DNA of 64,000 nucleotides from Acanthaster planci (Eukaryota; Echinodermata; Asteroidea; Valvatida; Acanthasteridae): positions 513,441 to 577,440 of the forward strand of contig NW_019091370.1 in the NCBI RefSeq assembly GCF_001949145.1, written 5' to 3'. The notes beneath the pieces were generated by a model that saw nothing but the letters and a program-made list of their open reading frames with translations, made no database searches and had not been told where the DNA came from. The translations under genes were made by a program, and so were the position numbers. This document shows, piece by piece, positions 1 to 13,700 of this stretch. The number at the start of each line of letters is the position of its first letter. Positions within the stretch are counted from its first letter, which is position 1.

Positions 1-1764
1 TCAAAATGTATTTTTGTTTTAATCTCTCAGGAACATTCGCAGAACAAAGAGGGAAAAGTGCGGGTATGTTAGAATCGATACCATGCACGTTACTTGGTTT
101 GGGTAAATGAAAGGTCATAATTGTGTGCCCCTTGCAGTACTGCCGATACATACTGCCCAAAAAATTTACTTTGGTGCAAACTTCAGCTAACAATAAAACC
201 CTATAAGTCACATTAAATTGAGGCTGTCCCCAACAGGCTTCCAGAGCTACGGCTAGGTCTATTGCCTGCGCGTCTCCACGCATTTCCAATGAGCAAAGAC
301 CTAGACCTAGCTCTAGACAAGAGATGGATGCTGGCTGAAACTTCTCATCTGAAAGTTAAGGTCTTTACATGTATGCATGCTAAGTTTAATGATCGGGCAT
401 GTGACAGCGGAGTTCTTGGGGGCAGAATCCGCCCCTGACAAAATGATAATTAGCCCAAATTTAATATAACATACTAAATAAATACACGATGTATTTTTTG
501 CCTGGAATTTCATTTTCACGAACTGAGAAGTTAAAATTGTCAAGCACAAAAAATAAATTCTTTTCCCCTATTATTTGAAAAAGAAGAAGAAGAACCCTAT
601 GGGTCTCATGTTATAAATCAACAATGTACACCAGTTTATTTCAAGAACACGACTCTTCCTAAAGATACGACAGAAGCAACATCATTAAAGGATGCCGATA
701 AGTATAATTCACATTTATAAGTGAATTTTATCTGAGATTAAACGACATGTATATTACATGGCACAAGGTATTATCAATTAGGTGGAAGGTTTCAAAGTCC
801 ACTTCAGTTCCAGAATACATGTACATGTGAATATACGAAGTCAACCCGTATGGGATTACTGTTATCATACATCCCGGAATAAGCTATTTACGTAATAATA
901 CCACTGTTTTAAGTGGCCATCACGACAGCTGCCAATGTTTTCCATACCAAGACGACCGTGGCTTAATTTTTGTGACTTTTTTGGGTTGTTTGTCTCCTCC
1001 GGCAAAGGGACCTCGACGAAGGCACTGAGTGGGGTTTTGTGATGGAAAATTTGGATTGACCCCGGGGAAAATATGCTGGTATAACACAACAACAAAAAAT
1101 TGTTTTGAAGTTGTTCAGCATGACTGGATTCTTTCCGTGCAAAGGGATTCCCAGCATTTCAACACGTGGTCACACTTGATTGACCAAGCATTGTTAGAAC
1201 CGAGGTCGCCCAACAGCGCAAGCTCAATGCGTCTTTTATTTACAATTTCAATAGACTGTGTGCCTTTAGAATTAAATGCTGGTATCCAGCACGTCGTAGG
1301 CGCAACAAGTGGTTTGCCAGGCTAGAACTGTTTGGTGGAGCGCTGGTGTAGTCCAGCATAAGGCAGGAGAAATTATCCACGCCCCCGGTTTGTCTCTACG
1401 TCTCTTTTCAACTGATGTGCCACGTAATACCCGGATGGTCCAATCGGCATGAGAGAAGAACAATAGGGATTGGCCACGGGGCCTGTCTCTTACGTGTTAT
1501 GGTAGCTAACCTTATTCAAACAGATTTTCCTTGCAAGCTGATCACTGGTTTTCATCGTCATCTCTGACCGGGAGAGGGAACCGAGAGTCGCCGGGTAGAC
1601 AGGCATTCTACAGTCTGGTGTGGTACGCACTCCACTTGGGTGTTGCGGGAACTTTAATCTGGCTTGGAGTTGGGTGTAGAATTTTTCTCTCTCCTTTCGC
1701 GTGCAACTTTAGAAGTTAGTTAGAGGTTGAGGCTTTTAACCAGTTTTTTTCTCATTGGATGACC
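1..1764. other. Upstream region and probable 5' UTR of ESRP
   Basis: No coding exon is recognisable here. Short open frames are unrelated to any family I know. The segment should hold the promoter and 5' untranslated part of the ESRP gene that starts at 1765. A CCAAT word lies near 1438, but no TATA box or start site can be fixed by eye. It also holds the first copy of a short inverted-repeat element at about 236-325. Confidence 0.5.
236..325 (+). repeat. Short inverted-repeat element, copy 1
   Basis: About 90 bp that recurs at 7328-7418 with around 90 percent identity by eye. The left end reads GAGCTACGGCTAGGTCT and the right end AGACCTAGACCTAGCTC, so the ends pair as imperfect arms of about 17 bp around a middle of about 45 bp containing CTGCGCGTCTCCACGC. 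No open frame lies inside. It could be a small non-autonomous transposon (MITE) or another dispersed hairpin repeat; clear target-site duplications were not seen. Confidence 0.65.
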
Positions 1765-4700
1765 ATGGCAAACGCACATAATTACTTGGTGATAGTTTTC
1801 TGTACTACGGCTGGGCAGAGAGGTGCTTTGCTTGGGACGGACGAAACGGACTTGGTCTTGCTGGTGTGGGGTGTCATTGATGTTGAGACAAACAAGGTGA
1901 GTTAATTCGACTCACTTGTACAAGCAGCTACACACGTAGGAGTCTTTCAGCGTGTGTGGTGGTGAAAGCATACAGAATGTTTAATCGGCCAGAAAAGCAG
2001 AAAACTGGGCGGATTTGCCAACAATGGAAAGTTGTTTTGATTATTGTTTATGATAAAGTGGTATGGATAGTCACTTGGGGTCACAAATGGGTCGTTGTAG
2101 ATACATCGTGCGATAAAACCATCTGGTACTTTCGTGCTACAATCGTTTATCAATTTCAAACACTAACAGTAAACCACTTTTTCACTAAATTGTCACTGAC
2201 GATATAAAAGATGTTTCATGCAAGCTAATATTTAAACAAAGCATGCATGACCACTTTGAAGAAAGTGAGCAAAACGCGACCGCTATAAGTTGACCTTTCT
2301 GTTACATTTGGTCAAAATTCGGGCACTGCAGCAACGCATATAGGTTATTGTTTTGTGTAGGTTAGCTTCTCCGGTTCTTCTCCCACCAAAGTTTTCGCAA
2401 TCTTCACATTAGTGTAGCTGTTATTCTAGGCAATAAAATTTCAAGGCTGTAGATTAAAAAAGTTACTGGTATGCTACTGAATAATATTTCTGAATAAGAT
2501 ATTCGATGTTAAAAAACTTAAAGCACTTTTAATAATTAAATTAACTCGTATCCTTAGAAAGAACAAGTAAGTAGTTTACCTTGCGCGGTGATATGACTGT
2601 CATAAAACGACCATACACTGGAAGACGGAATCTAACAGTGGTAATCGTGATTTCACTAATACTCTCCTCAAACAAGTGAAGTAAACATTGATGGTTTTCC
2701 GTGGGGAACCCTCGTATGCTTGATTTTCTGGTGTAATTATGTTGATCAAATGTACAGCATATGCCTACTGTGTTCCCAACAAGGCAGATTAAATAAACTC
2801 AGAACCCCAGTTTCCATCAAATTGTTTTCATGTGGAGGATCCGTGCCCATGCGAGATCATTACATTAATCCCCACTGGAGCAAAAACAAATGCATTATAT
2901 TTTTCACATTTTTGAGGGGGTTTTCCTGGGACGACATTTTACAATGTCCACGCCCCTCTTTCATGCCATTTTTTCCCAAAGCTATTGTCGTTAGCAGTAA
3001 ACCCACGCAGGGTTCTTAATACCCAGAGGGGCATTGTTATACCCCCATTGGCGCCCTACGAGGGAAGCATTGCCCCCCGCAGTACCCATTGAGGGGGAGT
3101 CAGTCCTTTATGCTTGAAGCGTGATGGACGCTATCTCCTCCATGGGTACTGTAAACCACTTAGAGGAGGTAGGGATGGCGTGATTTGGTGCCCCTTGATG
3201 GCATCTTTTATCAGTTGTGAAATTTACTGAGGTACTTCTGCCCATTCATTTCTAAAGAAACACTAAAGCTTTTGTATATCTCATTGTATATATAAATTCG
3301 TACAGAATTTTTCTTCTTTTTATGTCTAAAATTTCTTTTGCAGATCATGTAAATTTTCAGTGCAAATCTAAATAAATTTTACAACAAACGCCCACTCGAA
3401 CATCAGAATTTTGCTGAATTGTTCTCTGATAAGTCATTCCCAATAAAATATGTACTAATAGAGACATAACAAAACTCGTACTTAATTAAATAACTGAAAA
3501 TATCAATATCCCAACCAAAAGGGTTCAATAACGAGTAATTTAGCAGACACTGCAAGACTGAATCTACAGCGAAAAAAACGGAAGTAAAGCAGAAAATTAA
3601 GATTTTTAAAGGTGGGTCCTGGTGTTGTTTGTGAAGGAAAGTTAGGTGCTTGTGGTTATTTATTCGAAATTATGTTGCAAGGAATTTAAATTGTAACAGT
3701 TTTCACCATCCCAAATCCTTTAGACTCCATCGAAATCCACGACTCTGCTGAGCTTAATGGCACATTGATTGCGCCTAGAGTTTCAAGAGGATCGATCTTC
3801 GTGTTCAGTAATAAGGACTAGGCTTTGCCTTCTTCGTTCTGGTAATGTCTTTCAAAACCTCCTGATGGCTTTCGAAGGATCGTGGAAGGTTGAAGGAGGG
3901 TCGATTTCGAGATCAAATAAAATTGTACACCAGAAATTTTAGTTGCTGCTTTCACCGTTTTTAGTGCTCCCTTGCCTTGAGCAATTCTTATTTTGATACT
4001 CCACAGTTGGTTGGGTTCATCAAGCAGTCCTTCGTTAGACCAGACTCGGACAATGTTGAGGTATCTGAGGACCTGTGCAAGGCACTGGGAGTCCAACGAG
4101 AAGTCTTCAAGGGCGCCGCCAAGATGGAGAAAGTGCTCCAACAGGTCAGTCAAAAACAACCTGTCTTCCCGTGAACTATCGTTTCATTGACAGTCAACTA
4201 GTTTTTACTCGAAGAAAATAATGTCAAATCTACCAGTGAGAGAAATATATTTTTTCTTTAACTTTTTATTCGATTATTATGTTCAATTTGGTTAACCTTA
4301 ATTTCAATAGCATTGTTGTAAGATTGCTCGCCTTTGTTGGCATATGGATGGAGATATGAAAGTGTATGCTTATTTATACCTCATGATGCATCAAGGGTCA
4401 TTCACCTCGGATTGAAATGCCGTCCTTCACCATGCATCCATTTGTAGAGGACCTTTTTGTCCTTTTAATCTTAGAAGGTAATACCTGAATAAATAACAAT
4501 AAGTTGTATTTCACGGCATCGAGTAGTGAGTTTGTACTGTTGCATAAACGGACAATTTCTTAGTATTCTCATCAGGCGGGATAGCCCGGACACTTATGTG
4601 GCTGCAAGGGGGTGATGTAAGAGGGGCGGTTGGGGCTCCATGCACCGCCTGGTTTCAAAGAATATTTCGAAGAACGGGCACAGAACTTCGACAGAGTGGG

Positions 4701-7700
4701 TCATTGGGGAGCGATGAAATAAGCGAAGAGGACGAAAATCCTCACTGAATGTGCGATTTAAATAGACACAAAATGTGAAGAAAAGGTCTTATGTGTATAA
4801 AGTGGTGACATACTTTTTGTTTCATTTTCAATATCTTGCTGCAAATTTTAACCCATAGCAAGGGTCTCTCGCTGTGAGAGTTACATGTATCTAAGCTGTG
4901 ACCTTTAACTCTAACCATGCTGAACCCAACGAAGTTATGCAGGATTCCAATGGTGCGTATAGGGGGTTAGGGTTAAATATGGACAAAAGTCAAAATTTAG
5001 GTGTATGAATGTAAATTGATCCAGCTGTGGGTACCGACTTACCAGAAGAACCTTACTAAGATGCTACCTCCACGACACCTCCGGGTTTGGTCTTTATTTT
5101 GGAAAGTTATTCCTAATCAAACTGAATTATTGAGGTCACTGGTAGGCCGCTACTGAGGGACCATCATGCAAAGCCTTCATTGAAAGGCCCAGTTTTTGTA
5201 TCTTCAGCTAAAGCTGAATCGATAAAAATTAAAAGAATCTGATTATCAGTGAATACAGTCTAGAATGGTGTTTGAGAACAAACGTCGACACTGATACTGA
5301 AAAGATTCTATGAATATGTATTTTGAAGTATGTGTTGTATTCTTCGAAGAAACATCGGTTCGAGAACAAGACCTACATTATAAAAGTGCATAATTCAATA
5401 TGTTATCGAGCTTATCTTCAGTTATTGCACCAGTCGAAAAGCACAATTTGAGGCATTAGGGGCATAAATATGTCATTAAAATTTCATATGTAAAATGGAT
5501 CGCTTGTAATGAAAGCTTCTTGTAATTAATATAAACAGGTAACGAAGCATATCCTTCTAGAAACAGGATAGAATGAGTGAATTGCATGGGCTTGTAATTA
5601 CATCCCTTTGATAGGTTGTACAACCCTCCCAAAAATATTGTCTAGAGAGTATGGCGAGACGTGCGCTCAAATTTAATTACAGCAGCCCACAAAGAGGCCT
5701 CTAATAGCGGTGTAAAGCTATCAAATTTGCCGGGGCGCGTGTCGCGAAGGTCCCGCTACGGTTGGGTTATTGAGCTGGCCAACACGTGTTGCCCGCCAGC
5801 CGTTGTTGTCGTAACGCCGTACGTCGAAGTGAGCCTGTTTGTGTATTTTGCGACATCCTAATAGCTTATTACACAAACGATGTTTTCCGCCACGGAAACA
5901 TTTCGTTCACGAAATTGCAAAATTCTAAATTATTCCTCAGAGCTTATCTCGTAAGGCAATCTCCGAATAACGTATTTTAGAGGAGAGAGTAGGTGAATAA
6001 AAGTATATTAATGACGGAACGGTCCTACTTCTGTGCACAGGGGTGAGGCCTAAATACGGCCCAAAATAGTTTTTGGAGTTGAAGGCTACTCTCTGGCCTG
6101 GAGCATAAATATTGAATTAACCCAAATTTGAAACAAGTCGTTTTTGAAGCACAAGGCACACCATAAAAGAGATCGTGAGAGGGGGACTTTTTTAACATAT
6201 TATTTTACTCGATGGCTTATAAACAAAAAGACAGGGTACCGCGCCATATGCAGATACTTTGTAGCCGTCTCTTTACCTTATGGTTAAGTGTACCAGCTAA
6301 AAATAAACACTTACCTTTGTCCCTCCAAATGATATGCATGTTGATGGAAATGTAATGTATACGGGTATAGCTTTTATTTTAATGAATTCACCGATCAATG
6401 AAGTAATGAAGATATATATGTCCATGTCTGATGTCTCCAGCCTTAGCGACTTGCCATACGGTTTACATGTGTGTATTATTTACATTTTAATGCAGTGCAT
6501 CCTGGGAGCCATTTTCCTTGGCTAGTTCCCTCACCAATGTGTGTTAGGCTGTTATGTTAAAGTACTTTTTCAACTACCCTAGATCCAAATTTATGGTGTT
6601 TCATGAAGAAGGTGTCATGGCTCTAGGCCAGTATAAAACCATTTGCTGTAAGGTGACAGAGAGATCTGAGTTAATGTATGTCCCTTGGTTTTGAATACGA
6701 AAAAAAAACCCCGATGATTATGGCAACAAATTACACAAAGGTTTGGCGGACATCAAACGACAAAAAGCTGCTGGTACACTTCTCGTGGTACCTCCATTTT
6801 TAGACCTTTGTGCCCGTTCATGCTGGTATAGCCACGCTGTTTAAATGTCCCATGCATCTGTCTGTAAACATAATGAAAATGAGTGAAATTCGCTCTATCC
6901 AATGGTCATTTTGGGGCGAGACGATAAAAGGAACAAATCGAGTTTTCATTTCAAATTCTGCCGGAGTCAGCAGAATTTAGCACATACCTCAAAAATAGTT
7001 TTTTTTCTGCCATGGTGTAAAGATACAACTAAATCTAACAGAATGTTTCACACTGCTGAATATTGTAATATTATTGCAGGTTAGGGCTCAAATGAAAATT
7101 GATGTGGTAGAGTGGAGAACCTACGTAGATATGTTTGTTTTGTTTTTGAAATTGGGGGGAAATTATCGAAGTGGCATCTACGGTGTGACATCCACGACCT
7201 CCTTCTTTGCTTTATTTCTATTATCTCTCTTGGTTCATTCTGCAGTTCTAGAATTACCAATTTGATGATTTTCAGAATCTCAAGATTAAAGTAGCTGTTT
7301 CAGTTAACAAAGTCTGTGTCCGACACGGGCTTCCAGAGCTACGGCTAGGTCCATTGTCTGCGCGTCTCCACGCATTTCTAATGGAGCGAAGACCTAGACC
7401 TAGCTCTAGACAAGAGATTCGGATGCAGCCTGAATGCATTTGTACTGGTTGAAAAGCGGGGAAAAATCAGCCTATTCCCGTCGGTTTCTGTATCCGCCTA
7501 CGCCCTATCAACCTTCGCTATTGGCTGATGCACCCAGGCATGAATTCTAATTGAAAGGTCATTCAAAGGTCTCCTGATACTACTGGGTCAGTTCTTTTCA
7601 ATGGTCTATTGATACTGCGGTCATCTGATTGACTGACCCCTTGGAGAGGCAGACAAGCTCAGTCCTCATCCAACTTTTGTATCAAGCTTTCAACACAAAG

Positions 7701-10700
7701 GAAAGTTTTCCCTCCTTTCCTTCCAGATTTATCTGATTAATTATCATCTAAATAAACTTCCAGTTCGGCCATGTTTTCGGATCTTGTTTGTCTCCCGCAC
7801 GATTTGCGCATGAATCCACGGTAGACAAAACCTTTTCATCGCCCCTGGATGTTTTTCAAGCAACTGCCCCGTGTCCACCATAGCATGGTTTTTGAGAACT
7901 GGACTTTGGGGTATTTCACGTGGGCGGGGTTTCATACAAATTGCAGTGGGCTTGGCGGAAATGTCTGAATTATTGTTAGCTGTATCCACACTACAGAAAA
8001 TACCTAAACAAAGCAATGCTATATTAGAACAGAAACCTACACAATGGAAGGAAGTCGCGTTAATGGTGATTCAAGCTAATTGGCAATGATTTCAAACTTG
8101 CCTGACCTTGGTTCGACTTCAACCCAGGCAGACGCCCTACTGACACCACCCGATCTCAGCATTGACAACCTTTTCTCGAACGCCCTTATCATTTCTGAAA
8201 CACCAATATTTTTCTCCAAGAGAATCTTGTTTAAGTCCCCATGGCCCACGTAGGGTCCATACATACATTTCACCTGGTGTTTAAGTCCCCATGCCCGCGG
8301 AGGGGCCATATATGCATGTCACCTGGTGTTTAAGTGTAAATGTAGCAAAGTCAAGTGGAACTTGACCGCTTTTGGATCGTCCGGTGGAAATGTTTAGAAT
8401 AACAAAACTGTTCAGCTCGCTCTATGTACGCGGTGCCAGTGCGTTGTAGAATTGTTGACAGCGCACTCTGGAGAATGTCCTCTGAACTTTTACATTTTAA
8501 ATTGACAAAGGTTTCCTTAAAGTATAATTTCCGAAACTTGACCTCAAACAATTCACCGATCTCAGACACTTGAACACTCACCCTCTTTTACCCTCCCACT
8601 TTTTCCATTCTCCAGTTCGAGGAGTTTCTTTACCGGGAACTCAATCTCAGTCAGGGTAACACCTTTTGTCTTCTGACTGACGGCCAACTCCACATTCGCC
8701 AATGCCTTCACCCACAGGCACTCAACAAGAACGTCGAGTTACCAGACTTTTTCTACTCCTTCTTCGATCTGAGGAAAGAGTTTCAGAAGTTCCATGCCGG
8801 AGCTACGACCATCACAACAGTCAAAGACATGGCAGATTGTATCCTTTTTAGAATGTGACTTCAATGGTATGTTTTCATTTTTGTTTACTGGAACCAGTGT
8901 TTGATATCAAGGGTAAAAGTGAAGTCATTAACAACCCAACAGTGATATTAATGTGCTCCGTTTCAATACAGTTTTGCTGGTATACATGTACTTGTTTACG
9001 CATGCGCCACGTGTCTGGTAAACCAGTATTCACATAGCTGTTGAAGTTGCTTGAATATTTCTGGCTCGAGGTTACGGTGCGTGAAACAAGCTGATTCCGG
9101 CCTCATGAACACGAAAAATGCTATAGACTGGAACGGAGCAGTATCACAGGTCATTCCAGCAATAGACAAAAAAGATCTTAGAGATCCCCGCCGGGAAATT
9201 TTTGTGTTACAATTTTTTTTAACCTGCGTTAAACGAAAACTGCTGTGTGCGAGAATTTTAAAGGCTGGCTACAGTTCATTACTATGTGAAAGGTCTCGTG
9301 GCCCCTGGTACCTTGAATCCATATACATGTACACACAAAAAAAGATTTACTGGTTCGAGCACTGGCCTGTCAATTTTGCGTATCTTTTTCCCCAATTTTA
9401 AGAAGTATTTCAGCTTAGCATATGTCGCTGCAACCCATGCAGTCTTCATGTTTCACACAGTAATTCTACCACTGCCGCATAAATTATGATGTGCACCAAA
9501 CTACTTATTCACACGAGGCCACAACACCTGTTGCCGTTCAGGGCTTTTGTGTTAATTTATCAGGCACTGTTTGCCTGTTTGTTCTAACAAACGCTGGGGT
9601 AATATTGACACGGGCCCCTGCCGGTTATAGTTCAGTGTCCGATAAGACTGCATCTCATTGGTGGAAACACGGAGGAATAAAACATACACCGCTCCTCGTG
9701 GATATATCAAAGTAAAGTAAAATCGAGATGTTGTCTAGTGAATTTTAGAGGTACAATCATGTGGGCTACCTCCTGCAATCGCTTTAGTGATCTCGATTGA
9801 GCGGGTCGATTCCTAAAGAACGGTAAGAAATAGGAGGCCTAATGTAAACCCACGGTATCGATACCAAATGCTGTGAAAGTAAATATGTTCGTCATCGACA
9901 ATCACAGATGCGCCTTTGACACCACAAGAAAATCTAGACACGCTCACCCCTTTTCTTTCTCAAAATGGCGTTAAAAGAAACGACAAAACGAAGGTTAGAA
10001 TTATTGATCGTTCCCTGGGCTGCCAAACAGCCGTTCCATTGTACACAGAGAGGGGACCATAAGGCGAGAAAAATTCCCCCGCATATCGATTAGAATCAGT
10101 TCGTCCACGTTCGTGTGAATCCTGTTCCGCATGTAAGACCCCTTTCATCCTACGTCGGCCGAGACGACAGAGGTGGCACCAACGACCAATTGTCTTCTTT
10201 CGCTGGTGTACAAAATCCGAGAGACAACTAGAAGTAATATCTTTTTTGCAAGAACAAAAAAATGTATTTCGGCTGTGTCTGCATGGTAATTCGTTTTCTG
10301 CTTTGCTACACCAAAGGCCCCGAAAAACGTCCAGTAGGATTGTTTGATTCTTGTATGTTCCCCGAAGCAATATCTCATTAATCATGTCTGGCCCTCGCCA
10401 ACTAATGCTGCATTGCAGGGAACGAATTGTTGAATACGTGTATTCTGTTTCCTTTTAGTGGGCAAGAACAGGACGGTTCCAGAAGCACATTTCAGACTGG
10501 CACTCACGCAATCCACTAAACCAAAACAAGTCACCGACCATGTCACTTTGTAGAATGAGTTTTCCGTCGGTGGTTTTTGTTCTATTCGCGTACTTTTTCC
10601 TCCTTAAATGGAAGCTCATGAAACCTTTGTTCTGTGTAAAATCCCTGTTTGTGCTGATTCACTGTTCTGGTTACTGTGAACTCAACTGGTTGGCTTTAGG

Positions 10701-13700
10701 CTTCGTGTATGTGTTATTTAAGCACCAAGGTCGCTCCGTTTAATAGCAGGACCTCTCGCTGGGGTTGAGCACAACGAGAACAGCTTCACTGGTGTCCTCG
10801 CTGAAATACACGTACAGTGTATATGAGTTGTGGTAATCAAGCTCGTAAATTAATGTAGCTATTTTCATACATGACGGATCTCACGGGCTTTCGAAGAGAC
10901 TAAAATTGGTTGAGGGCAGTGCACTCGTTTGAAAAATACAATTCCAAAAGAAAATTGTTCGGATGAAATGTGACCTAATGCTGCATTTGCTTAGCGATTT
11001 GACAATCGCACGGATTGCTGAAGGATTTTTTTACCTTTTCAATGAAGATTTGAACTGGCATACATGTACGCGTATGTGGAACAGGTTGCGTTCCAGTGGA
11101 TGTCTTTCATAATACGAGTCCCTCCCGTTTAAAAAAAAGTCGATTCAACTGTAATTTGACCTCGCATATAGCTATTCAAAGCAAAACTCAACAGTCATCC
11201 CGATGAAATAAAAAAAGTACAGGCTTGGTACGATCGTGATGACATTGAACATGCTTCAATGCTCACTGTGAATGAGGAAACGCACTTGGTTGACTTTACC
11301 TTAAAAGGTAACCTGACAACGAAATTGGTCGAGCGCCTGGGGCCCATCATGGAGCGTAAAAGGTGAACTTATCCCGAATGTAACAGATTCATCAACATGT
11401 GTGAACAGAAATGAACGAGCGTTTCCGGTTAGCATATCACAGACCACAATTTTAGTGTCACAAAATACTTTCATCATGATACCAGAAAACGTAAGACATT
11501 AGAAACGCTAAAATTTAATTGCATGAAGCCTGGATCGAAATTCCTCAGTCCTCTTATCTTGTGCTACGCGCACGGACGTATTTTACGTAGAGTGCTTAAA
11601 ATGCAACTGTGACAGATCTCAAATCTTTGACAAATATCATTCAAGTGATCCAAAAGCGTAGCTACAAAATGCACGAATATATTTGTTTAGTTGATCAAGA
11701 ACTTAATCCCACCCTTTATTCCTGGTATAACTACGTTCTAGAACCCTGCAGTGTATTCAGGCAATACACTCAATGTCTTTGTGTATGAAAAGTTTGTCGG
11801 TTGCTTTACGGTAGGCTGACCTGGGTATTTTGTTGAGCAAGGCCAATTTTTATAACTTGGCATCAGTGATAATCCAGCTTCTGTAGGATGCCCAGATCTT
11901 TTCATAGCCTTTACTTTCTAAAAATAGACCAATGCATGCTTATTTACTAAATCAGGCTTGGTAAAACGCTTACTCCGGGACGACTTGAGCTTGGTCATCC
12001 CTGCGTCTTGTCAAGGCGAACTTCATCGCACCAACTGACTTATACAATCATATTAAATGGTCGCATCGTGACTTCAGCAAATACTCGATATGAAAGGAGC
12101 AGTTGAAAAAACTATCAGACAAAGATAATCCGCCCTGAATGGTTTCTCAACCTTTTTGAGAGTACAGAAAATACATAAATCGCACTAGTAATTTGTGGAT
12201 ATGAAACCACACATTGTTCCGTCTACATTTAGTCAGGTCTGGTAACAGTGTCCGCTATCCAATATGCTGCAAAGTTTTACTAAACAAATAGCTTTCACCT
12301 TTTGAAAGGCACACAACCAGGCAGAAAGTTTTGCGATGTCATTTTTAAATTTTGTCCCAATAGAGCGCAGACATTAGCTGAGAGTCAGTCATCTAGTAAG
12401 CAATGTCAAATCCATTTCAGGTGGTACGTCATTTTTGACTGATGGTAGCCCTTTTTGACTATGGAATGACTTGTTTAGACTGGTAGCTCGTATTGAATGG
12501 CAACTCATTTAACTTTTCAACTGTGCTCGACGATATGTGATATCCTTTGCTTCTCCCCAACCAGGGGCCTCTGATAAAGTCCCTCCGAGTCTTGATTGTT
12601 GAAGTAGATTATGACCATTTTCACTGTGTGTCATGCCAACAATGAAGTTTCAGTTTTGGATAACTCAGAAAAAAACCAAGTACATCGCTCTCAGGTCGAG
12701 ACATATCATAATAGCCTATATTATACGGTTAGGTCAAATGTTCCAGGTCAAGTGTAGTGGAAAAAATTGAACTATTAAACCTCACAATGTCGGATTTCAG
12801 CTTTGAACGCTTTGTTTTTAATATTTTATCACGGATATATCGTACATATATAGTTGCAATGCGGAGGTAAAAGTTGATTACTTTTCTTCCGTTGTTCTTG
12901 GATTTTTTTTCAGATTTACGGGATACAATAGATCCTAATCGATCGTGTAGTCACGCGTGGCGGACATGGCAACACGACCGAACAAACGTAATGTCGTGTT
13001 ACCAATCCAAGGTATCGATAATCGATTGTTACTTTCACGGTGCATACCATGTCAAATTGTTGTCGCCAGAATACCTCCTCAATAACTATCGAATAGTTCA
13101 CGCCAGAGTCCTATATCCGCGAGGTCACGTCCTTCTACGGGGCATTCTTCTCCGCAACACACAACTTCACAACTATACAACCAGACTGCTCTTTTTTCAG
13201 GTACTTACCGCCTAATATAGATACTTTTTGTCTCTCCCCAAAATCATTTTGTTTACAAGCTCAGGACAAGTCATAAATTGTGAAAACTCTTGGCATTCTT
13301 GGACAGTTAGCGCCGTGAACCGCGACTTTCCATCCATCACGGTAGCTCTGTCGATGTCCCAGGGACAAATAACAATAGCTGTCTGTGATTTGTTAGAAAA
13401 ACGAAAGTATAGCAAAACAGGAAAGTTGGTGTGTATTCATTGAGCACCACTGATACGACACAGAGGGGACGATTTTAAAGCCCTGTTATTGCCCGATTAC
13501 AAAATTCCATTACGCTATTGACCCTGTGTATTTTTTTCTGTAGTTTTCCAAAACAGTTACCGATTTTCCTGATGACTTAACCAAACTGTTCTTCCCTGTA
13601 GGCCTACAACAGTAGCAGTTGCCTTTATATACTTGTTGGCCTACATCAACTGGAATAAATGTACGTTTTGCTCCTTGAAACTTGGAGTTTGCCAGTTTAA

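Larger units (their letters stand above)
1897..8615 (+). other. ESRP introns 1 and 2, with repeats
   Basis: Apart from coding exon 2 (4007-4144) I see no gene here. Intron 1 runs 1897-4006 and intron 2 runs 4145-8615. They hold a GC-rich hairpin at 3080-3151, the second copy of the inverted-repeat element at 7328-7418 and a 50-bp tandem duplication at 8228-8335. A GGGTTAGGGTTAA word lies near 4963-4975 and may be an end of one of the CCCTAA hairpin elements seen elsewhere in the window. Confidence 0.7.

Noticed and set aside
8090-8160. GGTTCGACTTC, tRNA B-box-like word
   Set aside because: No A box at the right distance and no cloverleaf can be drawn; no other tRNA-like fold was found in the window.
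9960-10385. 141-residue minus-strand open frame with several Cys and Arg
   Set aside because: No domain, signal peptide or family resemblance; it starts and stops without splice sites and lies within an ESRP intron. A transposase-like Cys pattern was considered but too few residues fit.
12874-13215. 113-residue open frame with a good acceptor (TTTTTTTTCAG at 12913) whose start (AT TTA) fits the phase after ESRP exon 3
   Set aside because: The only nearby donor (13012) leaves phase 0, which does not join to exon 4, and the residues do not match ESRP. The exon at 14183 fits in phase and homology, with a U12 branch site.
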